From: Nocardia beijingensis NBRC 16342 | Lineage (GTDB): Bacteria; Actinomycetota; Actinomycetes; Mycobacteriales; Mycobacteriaceae | Reading direction: 5' to 3' | Assembly (NCBI RefSeq): GCF_001612785.1 | Contig: NZ_BDBC01000014.1 | Span: forward strand, 1-64,000 | DNA length: 64,000 nt | In this document: piece by piece, positions 43,216-51,783 of the stretch | Layout: each line of letters opens with the position of its first letter | Numbering within the stretch: position 1 is the stretch's first letter | Translations under genes and position numbers: made by a program | Notes under the pieces: generated by a model | What the model was told of the DNA's origin: nothing | The model's input: only the letters and a program-made list of their open reading frames with translations | Database searches by the model: none

Positions 43216-44886
43216 GTGACAACAAACGACCACAATCCGACCTCTCCACCCTGGCTGCAGAGCCATTCCGTGGATACGGCCGAAGCCGGCGACGTGGAGT
43301 CATCGGCCGGCGACCCGTCGATCGAGCCCATCGGCGGCGCGGAAGCGAAGGAAACCGACGTGCAGGCCGGGGCGCCGCAGCCGGACGCCCACCTCGAACA
43401 GCAGGAGCCGCAAGGCTCGACGGAGCAGACCACGGCCTACCCGCAAGCCGCCGTACCGGCGCAGGCCTGGGCTCCCCCGCAGGCCGGACCGGCCGAGCCC
43501 TACGGTGCGTACGCCCCGCCGCCGCCCGGCGCGTATCCCCCTCCGTCACCCTTTCCCGGGGAGGCGTTCGCTCCCGGCGCATTTCAGCCACCGCAGGGCC
43601 ACAGCGGTAGCCATCCGGTAGCCACCCCGCCGGAGCCCAACCCCGGTTACGGGGACTACCGCCAAGATATCGGCGGCGACGGCCTACCCAGGCACGCGCC
43701 AGTGGATTCCGCGCAGCCCGAACATCCTGCGCCGCAACCCGATCAGCCCAGCGGCCCCATCTACAGCTGGGCGCCGCCGCCTCCCCCGGTGACGCATCAG
43801 CCTCCGCCGCCGGCCTATCAACCGCCTCCGCCGCCGCTCGGGCAGCCGAGCTGGCAGGGCGGCCCCGGGCCGCATCAGTCCGCGCTGCCGTTCCAACCGC
43901 AGCATGTGCCGCAGCCCGGCCAGCCCGGACATTCGGTGAACGACCTGAATCTGCTCCGGCGCGCCCGCAGGGCGCCGCGCAGCGGGTGGCGCCGCGCGGT
44001 GCACAAGGTGTCCGGCGGCATGATCAACCCGGGCGAGTCGGCGGCCGACATCGTCTACCAGGACCTCGTCGACCGGGTGAACCAGCCCGTGCGCGGTGAC
44101 TACCGGATCGCGATCCTGTCGCTCAAGGGCGGCGTCGGGAAGACCACCACCACGGTCGGTCTCGGCTCCACCTTCGCCTCGCATCGCGGCGACCGGGTGA
44201 TCGCGATCGACGCCAACCCCGACCTCGGCACGCTCGCGCACCGGGTGCCGCGCCAGACTCGCTCCACCGTGCGCAACCTGCTCGAGGACCAGCACATCAC
44301 CAGGTACTCCGACGTGCGGGCGCACACCTCGCAGGCGCCGAGCCGGTTGGAAGTGCTCGCCAGCGAACAGGATCCGGCGGTCTCCGAGGCGTTCAGCGAA
44401 GCGGACTACCGCAAGGCGATCGGCATTCTCCAGTCGTTCTACAACATCATCCTGACCGACTGCGGCACCGGCTTGATGCACTCCGCGATGGCGGGCGTGC
44501 TGGATATGGCGAGCTCGCTCGTGCTGGTCACCTCGCCTGCCATCGACGGCGCGCGCAGCGCGTCGGCCACGCTGGACTGGCTCGACCACCACGGCTACGG
44601 CAAGCTGGTGGAGCGAACCGTGGTGGTGGTGAACGCTTCCCGGCGCGGCGCGTCCACCGTCGACCTCGACCAGCTGCGCAAATTGTTCCTCGATCGCACC
44701 CGCGCGGTGCAGGTCGTGCCGTTCGACGATCACCTCGCCGAGGGCGCGGAGATCGATCTGGAACTGGTGAGCAAGCCGACGCGGCGGGCGCTGCTGGAGC
44801 TGGCGGCGATGGTCGCCGACGACTTCGGTTACGTCAGTTCGCAAGCCCAGCATCCCTACCGGCACCAGCCGCCGCCGGGATACTGA
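43216..44886 (+). CDS. MinD/ParA-like ATPase with long Pro/Gln-rich N terminus
   Basis: A 556-residue protein. Residues 1 to about 245 are a disordered Pro/Gln/Ala-rich region with PPPP runs; the C-terminal 310 residues are a deviant Walker ATPase: [20 protein letters not shown] (P-loop with the signature lysine), VIAIDANPDLGTLAHRV, and IILTDCGTGLMHSAM where switch II lies. This layout is shared with type VII secretion-associated ATPases (EspI, Rv3876-like) and related mycobacterial proteins. No EsxA/EsxB or Ecc genes are in the window, so a direct ESX role is only a possibility; polar positioning or envelope regulation is equally open. GTG start with a GGGGGAA ribosome-binding site. Confidence 0.82.
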   Translation: MTTNDHNPTSPPWLQSHSVDTAEAGDVESSAGDPSIEPIGGAEAKETDVQAGAPQPDAHLEQQEPQGSTEQTTAYPQAAVPAQAWAPPQAGPAEPYGAYAPPPPGAYPPPSPFPGEAFAPGAFQPPQGHSGSHPVATPPEPNPGYGDYRQDIGGDGLPRHAPVDSAQPEHPAPQPDQPSGPIYSWAPPPPPVTHQPPPPAYQPPPPPLGQPSWQGGPGPHQSALPFQPQHVPQPGQPGHSVNDLNLLRRARRAPRSGWRRAVHKVSGGMINPGESAADIVYQDLVDRVNQPVRGDYRIAILSLKGGVGKTTTTVGLGSTFASHRGDRVIAIDANPDLGTLAHRVPRQTRSTVRNLLEDQHITRYSDVRAHTSQAPSRLEVLASEQDPAVSEAFSEADYRKAIGILQSFYNIILTDCGTGLMHSAMAGVLDMASSLVLVTSPAIDGARSASATLDWLDHHGYGKLVERTVVVVNASRRGASTVDLDQLRKLFLDRTRAVQVVPFDDHLAEGAEIDLELVSKPTRRALLELAAMVADDFGYVSSQAQHPYRHQPPPGY

Positions 44887-44910
44887 TCGTCTCGGCGCCG
44901 CCGCATGGAG

Positions 44911-45879
44911 TCAGGTCCGTGCGGCGGCGCCGTTTTCGTGCGCGGAGTCGGCGGTCGCGAGCGCGGCGGCCGATTCGAACGCCGTGAGCACGGCCGCGAT
45001 CGCGGGCCGGGCATCGGCCCTTGGCCTGGTCGCCAGTTCGTAGATCCGGGCGGCGCGCACGCCGGACAGCCGCAGCACCGTCAGGTCGGGATGGCCCACC
45101 GCGTAGCGGGGCATGAGCGCGACGCCGTAGCCGGTGGCGACCAGCGTCTCGATGACGCGGAAATCGTTGAGCCGCTGTGCGATACGCGGCTGCACGCCGG
45201 TCACCGTGGCGATCGAGCGCAACACGTCGTCGACGGGGAAGCCACCCCGCACACTGAGCCAGGTCTCGTCGGCCAGTTCCTCCGGCGCGACGGACGACCG
45301 GCCCGCGAGCCGATGCGTCGGCGCGGCGACCACATCGATCGGCTCGCGCATGAGCACCCGGGTGGTGACCCGCGGGTCGGCGATAGGCGCGGCGCGTTCG
45401 TCGCGATGGGTCAGCACCACGTCGTAGTCGGCGAGCAGTCGCGCCACTTCCGATGGCGGCACGTCCTCGTCCCGTGCGATCACCTCGACTCCGCTGTCCA
45501 CCATGCCGGGCAGCACATGCGGGAGCAGCAACGCACCGCCCGAGGGGAACACCGCGACGCGGACCCGTCCGCGCGGCGATCCGCGATAGTGCGCCATCTC
45601 GGCGACCGCGCGGTCCATGGCGGCGAGCACTTCGTCCGCGCGCACCACCAAAGCGCGGCCGGCGTCGGTGAGCCGCACGCGTCTGCCGTCGGGTTCCAGC
45701 AAGGCGACGCCCGCCTCCCGCGCGAGCACCTTGAGCTGCTGGGAAACGGCGGAGGGCGTCATGGACATGGCCGCGGCGACGGCGGCGACCGTGCCGCGAT
45801 CGGCCAGTTCACGCAGGACACGCAGGCGCTCCAGCGCCATGGGCGGGCCGGGCGCGACAGGTTCGGAGCCGAAGTTCAT
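44911..45879 (-). CDS. LysR-family regulator
   Basis: A 322-residue LysR protein. The N-terminal winged helix contains GTVAAVAAAMSMTPSAVSQQ with a dimerisation helix after it, and the C-terminal two-lobed effector domain spans about residues 95-300. Divergent from the EamA transporter gene with a T-N11-A-type site between them, so it probably activates that transporter in response to its substrate. M14 is an alternative start. Confidence 0.85.
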   Translation of the reverse strand: MNFGSEPVAPGPPMALERLRVLRELADRGTVAAVAAAMSMTPSAVSQQLKVLAREAGVALLEPDGRRVRLTDAGRALVVRADEVLAAMDRAVAEMAHYRGSPRGRVRVAVFPSGGALLLPHVLPGMVDSGVEVIARDEDVPPSEVARLLADYDVVLTHRDERAAPIADPRVTTRVLMREPIDVVAAPTHRLAGRSSVAPEELADETWLSVRGGFPVDDVLRSIATVTGVQPRIAQRLNDFRVIETLVATGYGVALMPRYAVGHPDLTVLRLSGVRAARIYELATRPRADARPAIAAVLTAFESAAALATADSAHENGAAART

Positions 45880-45892
45880 TAAGTGAATCTAC

Positions 45893-45908
45893 ATTATTGA
45901 TACATAAT
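45893..45908. promoter_or_regulatory. LysR-type operator
   Basis: ATTAT-TGATAC-ATAAT, an inverted repeat matching the T-N11-A rule, inside an unusually AT-rich stretch between the divergent LysR and EamA genes. Confidence 0.55.
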
Positions 45909-45950
45909 TATTCGATTGTTCTGATTGTTAGCGGACCGCACGATGAAGGT

Positions 45951-46892
45951 GTGACCAACCGTGACCGTCTGCTCGGCCTGACCGTCGTCCTGCTCTGGGG
46001 ATTGAACTTCCTCGCCATCCGCATCGGGCTCGACCACTTCCCCCCGTTCTTCTTCGCGGCACTTCGCTTCGCGGTGCTCGCCGTGCCCGCGCTGCTTTTC
46101 GTCCCCCGTCCCGCGGTACGAATGCGCTGGATCCTGCTGTACGGAACCGGTTTCGGCATCCTTCAGTTCGCGTTCCTGTTCACCGCGATGCGGGTGGGCA
46201 TGCCGACCGGGCTCGCCTCGCTGGTGCTGCAATCCTCGGCGCCGTTCACCGTGCTGCTCGGCACGCTGCTGCTGGGCGAGCGGATGCGCCCGGCGCAGAT
46301 CGCGGGCATCGCGGTCGCGGTGGCGGGCATGGCGGTGATCGGCTGGGACCGGCTCGCCCACGCCACCCTGCTACCGGTGCTGCTGACCCTGGCGGGCGGG
46401 CTGGGCTGGGCCTTCGGCAACATCGGTGCGCGTCTGGCCGGTACCGAGACCCCGGGCGTCAACCCGCTGCACCTCATGCTGTGGACCACCGCCATCCCGC
46501 CGGTGCCGCTGTTCGCGCTGTCGATGGTGATGGAGGGGCCGACTACCGGAGTGCGCGCTCTGGCCGAGGCGTTCACACCGGCGGGCCTGCCCGCTCTCCT
46601 CGCGCTCGCCTACATCGCCGTCCTGGCCACCGTGGTGGGCACAGGGTTGTGGACCTACCTGCTCGGTCGCTATCCGGCCGGGCTGGTCGCGCCGTTCTCC
46701 CTGCTCGTCCCCCTCGTCGGCATCGCGGCGGCGTGGGCTTTCCTCGGCGAGACCCCGGCCCCGTTGTCGCTGATCGGCGGGGTCGTGGTGCTGGCGGGAG
46801 CGTTCGCCGCCACGTCGAGCAGGCCACGCGCGAACGCCCAAGTCGAGATATCGGGAACCGCCGTGCCCGCGGGCGCCGGCCGCGCGGCCTGA
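45951..46892 (+). CDS. EamA/DMT-superfamily transporter
   Basis: A 313-residue membrane protein of ten helices made from two EamA repeats (5+5 topology): LLWGLNFLAIRIGLDHFPPF opens the first and GGLGWAFGNIGARLAG the second; GERMRPAQIAGIAVAVAGM and GETPAPLSLIGGVVVLAGA are the matching ends of each repeat. Related to the amino acid and metabolite exporters RhtA and YdeD. The GTG at 45951 is chosen because a DMT protein starts with a short cytoplasmic tail; an ATG at 45897 would overlap the operator. Confidence 0.85.
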   Translation: MTNRDRLLGLTVVLLWGLNFLAIRIGLDHFPPFFFAALRFAVLAVPALLFVPRPAVRMRWILLYGTGFGILQFAFLFTAMRVGMPTGLASLVLQSSAPFTVLLGTLLLGERMRPAQIAGIAVAVAGMAVIGWDRLAHATLLPVLLTLAGGLGWAFGNIGARLAGTETPGVNPLHLMLWTTAIPPVPLFALSMVMEGPTTGVRALAEAFTPAGLPALLALAYIAVLATVVGTGLWTYLLGRYPAGLVAPFSLLVPLVGIAAAWAFLGETPAPLSLIGGVVVLAGAFAATSSRPRANAQVEISGTAVPAGAGRAA

Positions 46893-47035
46893 GCGGTGGC
46901 GCCCGGTGTGCGCTCCGTCACGAGAATCGCATCCGCATCGCTCGCTGTACGGGGTCGGTGCGAATCGATCGGTTTGTCGCTCTACAGTAGTGCGCGGCGT
47001 GGAATTTGGTCCCGAGGCTAGGCAGCAAGCGGCGC

Positions 47036-48811
47036 ATGGCAAACAATCAGTGGACCGTATCGCGAAGAGCACTGCTTCGTAACACGGTCGCGGCGGGGGT
47101 GGCTACGGCGGGGGTGCTGACGGCGGGTGCGCGCAGACCCACGCCGGCCAGGGCGAATCCCGGTGGCAAGACAGTCGCGGTACTCGGTGGCGGTGTCGCG
47201 GGCCTGACCGCGGCACACGAGCTGGCGGAACGCGGGTTCCGCGTCACCGTCTACGAGAAGCGGGCATGGGGCGGCAAAGCCCGCAGCGTCGGCGTGCCGG
47301 GCACCGGTACGGGAGGACGGCCGGATTTGCCCGGCGAGCACGGCTTCCGCTTCTTCCCCGGCTTCTATCAGCACATCCCTGACACTATGCGCCGAATTCC
47401 GTTCCCCGGCAACGCGAATGGCGTATGGGACAACCTCGTCGCGGTGCCGGAAGCACGCTTCGCCCGGCACGGCGGCGACGACTTCCGCGTCCCGCTCGGT
47501 CCGCGCTCCCGCGCCGAATTCTCCCCGGACAGTTTCCGCGAAACGCTCGGCGCGGCGCTGTCGACCGCTTTGAAGATGCCGCCCGCCGAGGGCGTCTACT
47601 TCGCCGAACGCCTGCTGGTCTTCAACACCAGTTGCGACGCCCGCCGCCTCGGCCAGTGGGAGCGCACCTCCTGGCACGATTTCGTCGGCGGCCACGCGCG
47701 CTCGCACGAGTTCCGCGCGCTGCTGTCGCGCACGCTGACCAGCATCATGGTCGCCGCGAAAGAGAACATCGCGAGCGTGCGCACCATCGGCACGATGGGC
47801 GAGCAGTTCCTCGGCAATCCCTTGGGGATCGGCAACGACGGCAGCTTGGACCGGGTGCTCAACGGCCCGACCAACGCGGTCTGGATCGAGCCGTGGACGC
47901 GGCTGATCCGGGAACTCGGAGCGGAGTTCGTGCTCGGCGCCGAAGTGCGCGAGCTCGAGGTGCGTGACCGCAGGATCGTCGCGGCGCGCGTCGTGGACGA
48001 GACCGGCGCGCAGCGCGCGATCGAGGCCGACTACTTCGTCGTCGCGTTGCCCGCGGAACGGGCGCGCACGCTGTGGTCGCCGCAAGTGCTCGCCGTCCAG
48101 CCCGAATTGGCCGGGATGGACAAGCTCTTCACCGACTGGATGAACGGCATCCAGTTCTATCTGCGCCGATCGGCCGACATCTCGCGCGGCCACACCGCCT
48201 ACATCGACGCGCCGTGGTCGCTCACCTCGATCAGCCAGAACCAGCTGTGGCGCCGCAAGCTGACCGAGTTCGGCGACGGCGGTGTGCAGGACTGCCTTTC
48301 GGTGGACATCTCCGACTGGAACACTCCCGGCATCCTGTTCGGCAAACCCGCGAAGGAGTGCACCCACGAGGAGATCGCTCGCGAGGCGTGGGCGCAGATC
48401 AAAGCCCACCTGGACGATCGCGGCGAAGTGCTGGGCGACGCCGACCTGCACTCCTGGTTCCTCGATCCGGGCATCACCTGGCAGGAGGGCCAGCGGCGCA
48501 ACGCCAACGCCGACCCGCTGCTGATCAACACCGCCGGATCGTGGGAGTACCGTCCGCAACCGCACGGCGCCCTGGAAAACCTGTTCCTGGCGGGCGATTA
48601 CGTGCGCACGAACATCGACCTGGCGACCATGGAGGGCGCCAACGAGTCCGCCCGCGCCGCGGTGAACGCACTCCTGGACGTGGCCGGCTCGAACGCCGAG
48701 CGCTGCCGCACCTACACCCTCTACCGCGCCCCCGAACTGGAACCCCTGCGCCGGATCGACGCCGACCGCTTCGCAGCCGGGCTACCGAACATGTTCGACG
48801 TCCCGGTCTGA
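47036..48811 (+). CDS. Tat-exported FAD-dependent oxidoreductase (amine oxidase/phytoene desaturase type)
   Basis: A 591-residue flavoprotein. A twin-arginine signal, SRRALLRNTVAAGVATAGVL, occupies the first 35 residues; then VAVLGGGVAGLTAAHELAER (FAD-binding) and VYEKRAWGGKARSVG, as in carotenoid desaturase/hydroxysqualene dehydroxylase-like amine oxidases, and the C-terminal NLFLAGDYVRTNIDLATMEG FAD motif. Export of a folded flavoprotein fits the Tat signal. Substrate unknown. A TACAGT hexamer at 46984-46989 may be its -10. The last 20 codons occur again in decayed form at 49704-49763. Confidence 0.8.
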   Translation: MANNQWTVSRRALLRNTVAAGVATAGVLTAGARRPTPARANPGGKTVAVLGGGVAGLTAAHELAERGFRVTVYEKRAWGGKARSVGVPGTGTGGRPDLPGEHGFRFFPGFYQHIPDTMRRIPFPGNANGVWDNLVAVPEARFARHGGDDFRVPLGPRSRAEFSPDSFRETLGAALSTALKMPPAEGVYFAERLLVFNTSCDARRLGQWERTSWHDFVGGHARSHEFRALLSRTLTSIMVAAKENIASVRTIGTMGEQFLGNPLGIGNDGSLDRVLNGPTNAVWIEPWTRLIRELGAEFVLGAEVRELEVRDRRIVAARVVDETGAQRAIEADYFVVALPAERARTLWSPQVLAVQPELAGMDKLFTDWMNGIQFYLRRSADISRGHTAYIDAPWSLTSISQNQLWRRKLTEFGDGGVQDCLSVDISDWNTPGILFGKPAKECTHEEIAREAWAQIKAHLDDRGEVLGDADLHSWFLDPGITWQEGQRRNANADPLLINTAGSWEYRPQPHGALENLFLAGDYVRTNIDLATMEGANESARAAVNALLDVAGSNAERCRTYTLYRAPELEPLRRIDADRFAAGLPNMFDVPV

Positions 48812-48901
48812 ACCGCGAAGGATCCACGCGGCAGGGTGAAGGGTCCAGCGTCAGAAACGAGGCCTGTTCTTCGAGTCATTGCGCTGACCGCATCGAAAGG
48901 A

Positions 48902-48907
48902 TAGTCT
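48902..48907 (+). promoter_or_regulatory. -10 element (TAGTCT) of the OB-fold gene
   Basis: TAGTCT, exactly 6 nt, ATG at 48914: a leaderless arrangement at the start of the AT-richer insert. Confidence 0.5.
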
Positions 48908-48913
48908 CTGACC

Positions 48914-49147
48914 ATGCATGGGGAAGAGGGGGAACTTAAAACACGGGGAAAAATCTGGCGCTGGAACAGCAAGCGCGCGACCGGGATTGTCGAGTCGCTC
49001 ACCGGAGATCACATCTGGTTCGGATTGGACTCGTTACGCGGTAGGGACTTCGACGACATCTCGATAGGAGACATCGTCGAGGTCGAGTACGAATTCGCCC
49101 AGCAAGACTCCCACACCCTACGCGCCGTAAGAATCGACTGGTTGTAG
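48914..49147 (+). CDS. cold-shock-like OB-fold protein
   Basis: A 77-residue single-domain protein. TRGKIWRWNSKRATGIVESL aligns by eye with the start of cold-shock domains (G-x-V-K-W-F-N-x-x-x-G-x-G-F-I), and DISIGDIVEVEYEFAQQD with their central strand; the RNP aromatic residues are only partly kept. It is AT-richer than its surroundings and followed by a secreted protein gene of the same character, so the pair looks acquired. A nucleic-acid-binding or regulatory role is inference. Confidence 0.6.
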   Translation: MHGEEGELKTRGKIWRWNSKRATGIVESLTGDHIWFGLDSLRGRDFDDISIGDIVEVEYEFAQQDSHTLRAVRIDWL

Positions 49148-49170
49148 ATCACGCTTCACCCGGGGGGATA

Positions 49171-49605
49171 ATGAAGTTTTCTTTTGCGGCAGCCTTCGCC
49201 ACAGCTGCGGTTCTGTGCATGCCGTGCCTCGCTGCTGCTGAACCCAATCCAGCAGACCTCGAATTCACAGCAAATTCCGCATATCGAGAGTATCAGAACA
49301 ATATCGCAAAGTTCACTGGACAGGTGAACTACAGTTCGAACAATTTCGCATGGTCATTGAAGCTACTGCCCGCGACGCAAAGCGTTGTGTACGGCAATAT
49401 GAGTTGCCGTACAACTATAGGCGGAATTTCCGGGTACTCCGACGATCATCCAGACATTCCGCGCGACTACCTCCTCCATTCCAGCGTAAAGATTGATCGA
49501 GGAAGATGGTACAAGCTGCGTAGTCGATGCGATTTCAAGGTGCTGACCGACACCGGAATGCAGCCGGGAAATGTGGAAACGGCTGTCGATTTTATCGCCA
49601 GGTGA
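49171..49605 (+). CDS. secreted protein of unknown function, AT-rich
   Basis: A 144-residue protein with a clear Sec signal (MKFSFAAAFATAAVLCMPCL, cleavage near AAAE). The mature part has two cysteines (MSCRTT and SRCDF), likely one disulfide, and no motif I know. Codon use is very unlike the neighbourhood, with many A/T third positions, pointing to horizontal transfer. GGGGGG lies about 9 nt upstream of the ATG. It could be a secreted effector or a bacteriocin-like or immunity-type protein; there is no evidence to choose. Confidence 0.65.
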   Translation: MKFSFAAAFATAAVLCMPCLAAAEPNPADLEFTANSAYREYQNNIAKFTGQVNYSSNNFAWSLKLLPATQSVVYGNMSCRTTIGGISGYSDDHPDIPRDYLLHSSVKIDRGRWYKLRSRCDFKVLTDTGMQPGNVETAVDFIAR

Positions 49606-49673
49606 TCGAGCTGCCGACCTCGCGAGGAATATCCGAGTCGAACCGGCATAAGAGTGCGGACGTGCGACGCACC

Positions 49674-49763
49674 CACAGGCTGGAGGCCGTGCTGGGCGAA
49701 TCCCTGCGCCGGATGGACGCCGACGCCGCCGGGCCGCCGACCATGTTCGACATCCCAGCGTGA
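49674..49763 (+). pseudogene. decayed duplicate of the 3' end of the flavoprotein gene
   Basis: The frame ending at 49763 reads LRRMDADAAGPPTMFDIPA and then stops; the intact gene ends LRRIDADRFAAGLPNMFDVPV and stops, both followed by GAACC. The match extends over roughly 60 bp of DNA, with a 6-bp deletion in the remnant, while the sequence upstream is not alignable. It is the tail of a second copy, left behind after deletion or insertion, with the AT-richer genes now between the two copies. Confidence 0.7.
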
Positions 49764-49840
49764 ACCAGTGTGACCGATCTCCCCCGTGGCGGAACCGAAT
49801 TCGATCGCTATCGCATGGCCTACGGTGCTTGAATCGAAAC

Positions 49841-50479
49841 ATGCGCGAGAGCACCGCCAACGACATCACCGATCCGGCGGACCTGCGGGCACTGCTCGGC
49901 GAGGTGGCGCCACGCGTCGCCACCAAAGAGCGTCCCGTCCTGCACACCAGGGACCGGGAGTGGATCGCGCTGTCCCCGTTCCTGGTGATGAGCACCTGCG
50001 ACGCGGACGGCAACTGTGACGCCTCGCCGAAAGGCGATCCGGCGGGATTCGTGCGGGTGCTCGACGACACCACCATCGCCATCCCGGAGCGCCCCGGTAA
50101 CCGGCGCGCCGACGGCTACCTGAACATCCTGTCCAACCCGCATGTCGGCCTGCTGTTCGTGATCCCTGGCCGCCGCGAGACGCTGCGGATCAACGGCCGT
50201 GCCCGGCTGGTGCGCGACGCGCTGTACTTCGATGACATGGTGGTGCGCGGCCACCGCCCGATCCTCGTCGTCGAGGTGGAGATCGACCAGATCTTCTTCC
50301 ACTGCGCCAAGGCGTTCATGCGCAGCCACCTCTGGGAGCCCGACCAGTGGCCGCAGGACACTTTGCCGAGCGCTGCCCGCCTGGTCAAAGAGGTGCAGAC
50401 GAACGTGACCGAGTCGGTGGAGGAACTGGAGCGCTACTACGCGCGGGAGAACTACGCGGCCAAGCTCTACCGGGCGTGA
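49841..50479 (+). CDS. pyridoxamine-5'-phosphate-oxidase-fold flavin protein (MSMEG_1061-like)
   Basis: A 212-residue FMN-binding split-barrel protein. SPFLVMSTCDADGNCDASPK and IAIPERPGNRRADGYLNILS are the conserved FMN-site strands, and the helical C terminus (FMRSHLWEPDQWPQDTLPSA) is typical of the MSMEG_1061 family (TIGR04025). These proteins are flavin- or F420-linked reductases of unknown substrate, not vitamin B6 enzymes. The ATG at 49841 gives the standard N terminus; the longer frame overlaps the pseudogene. Confidence 0.82.
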   Translation: MRESTANDITDPADLRALLGEVAPRVATKERPVLHTRDREWIALSPFLVMSTCDADGNCDASPKGDPAGFVRVLDDTTIAIPERPGNRRADGYLNILSNPHVGLLFVIPGRRETLRINGRARLVRDALYFDDMVVRGHRPILVVEVEIDQIFFHCAKAFMRSHLWEPDQWPQDTLPSAARLVKEVQTNVTESVEELERYYARENYAAKLYRA

Positions 50480-50532
50480 GCCGCGTGGCCCACGCCACCC
50501 GACCGCCGCGCGCCCGGATCGCGCGGCGAACA

Positions 50533-50538
50533 TAGACT
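50533..50538 (+). promoter_or_regulatory. -10 element (TAGACT) of murT-gatD
   Basis: TAGACT, exactly 6 nt, GTG at 50545: a leaderless operon start. Confidence 0.5.
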
Positions 50539-50544
50539 CGCGGC

Positions 50545-51783
50545 GTGGCAGAACTATCGGTGCGCGGACGGCTAGCGCTGGCGGCGGCGGCCGCGGCGTC
50601 CTGGGCCTCGCAGAAGGCGGGTCGCGGCAAGGGCTCGATGATCGGCGGCCTGATCGCGTTGAAGATCGATCCGACCGTCATGGACCAGCTCGGGCAGCGG
50701 CGGCGCACCGTGCTGGTGACCGGCACGAACGGCAAGTCGACCACCACGCGGATGACCACCGCCGCGCTCAGCACCCTCGGCGCGGTCGCGACCCAGGCCG
50801 ACGGCGCGAACATGGACGCGGGCATCGTCGCCGCGCTGAACGCGCACCGGCGCGCGCCGCTGGCCGCGATCGAGGTGGACGAACTGCATCTGCCGCACGT
50901 CACCGACTCGCTGAATCCCTCGGCGGTGGTGCTGCTGAACCTCAGCCGCGACCAGCTCGACCGGGTCGGCGAGATCAACATGATCGAGCGCAAGCTGCGC
51001 GCGGGCCTGGCCAAGCACCCGGCCACCGTTGTGGTCGCCAACTGCGACGACGTCCTGGTGACCTCCATCGCCTACGACCATCCCAACGTGGTGTGGGTCG
51101 CCGCGGGCAGCGGCTGGGCGATGGACGCCACCAGCTGCCCCCGCAGCGGCGAGCCGATCGTCTGGGAGGGCGCGCACTGGCGCAGCACCGGAGCGGATTT
51201 CCAGCGTCCCGAGCCCGATTGGTGGCTCGACGGGGACGACCTGGTCGGCCCGGAGGGCGAGCGCTTCCCGCTGCGGCTCGCGCTGCCGGGCCGCGCCAAC
51301 CGCGGCAACGCCGCACAGGCGGTGGCCGCCGCCGTCGCGCTCGGCGCCGACCCGGAGCAGGCCGTCGCGGCCGCGGGCACGGTTCGCGAGATCGCGGGCC
51401 GCTACCGCACCGTGCAGGTCGGCGAGCACGACGCGCGGCTGCTGCTGGCCAAAAACCCGGCGGGATGGCAGGAGGCGCTGTCGATGATCGAGCCGACCTC
51501 GGCGGGCCTGGTGATCGCGGTGAACGGCCAGGTGCCCGACGGCGAGGACCTGTCCTGGCTGTGGGACGTGCGCTTCGAGCACTTCGAAGGCGTGCAGGTG
51601 GTTGCGGCGGGCGAACGCGCCACCGACCTCGCGGTGCGGCTGACCTACGCGGGCGTCGAGCACACCCTGGTGCCCGATCCGGTGCGCGCCATCGCGTCGT
51701 GCCCAGCGGGCCACGTGGAAGTGCTGGCCAACTACACCGCCTTCCGTGATCTCAACCGTGACCTCGAGGAGCGGGCCTCATGA
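50545..51783 (+). CDS. murT: lipid II isoglutaminyl synthase, MurT subunit
   Basis: A 412-residue Mur-ligase-like subunit that activates the D-glutamate of lipid II with ATP so that GatD can amidate it to D-isoglutamine. VLVTGTNGKSTTTRMTTAAL is the P-loop; the central domain has LLNLSRDQLDRVGEINMIER; a DUF1727 domain closes the protein. The ribbon insertion that usually carries four zinc cysteines is degenerate: only SCPRSG remains, and the other positions are not Cys. The stop overlaps the gatD start (ATGA), ensuring equal amounts. Position and sequence match Rv3712. Confidence 0.93.
   Translation: MAELSVRGRLALAAAAAASWASQKAGRGKGSMIGGLIALKIDPTVMDQLGQRRRTVLVTGTNGKSTTTRMTTAALSTLGAVATQADGANMDAGIVAALNAHRRAPLAAIEVDELHLPHVTDSLNPSAVVLLNLSRDQLDRVGEINMIERKLRAGLAKHPATVVVANCDDVLVTSIAYDHPNVVWVAAGSGWAMDATSCPRSGEPIVWEGAHWRSTGADFQRPEPDWWLDGDDLVGPEGERFPLRLALPGRANRGNAAQAVAAAVALGADPEQAVAAAGTVREIAGRYRTVQVGEHDARLLLAKNPAGWQEALSMIEPTSAGLVIAVNGQVPDGEDLSWLWDVRFEHFEGVQVVAAGERATDLAVRLTYAGVEHTLVPDPVRAIASCPAGHVEVLANYTAFRDLNRDLEERAS

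Noticed and set aside
43216..44886. Assignment of the MinD-like ATPase as a chromosome-partition ParA
   Set aside because: There is no parB or parS-like neighbour and no origin-proximal context, and the long Pro/Gln-rich head fits secretion-associated ATPases better.
44905..45882. A 325-residue plus-strand frame opposite the LysR gene
   Set aside because: Antisense shadow. The minus strand has a clear LysR helix-turn-helix and effector domain.
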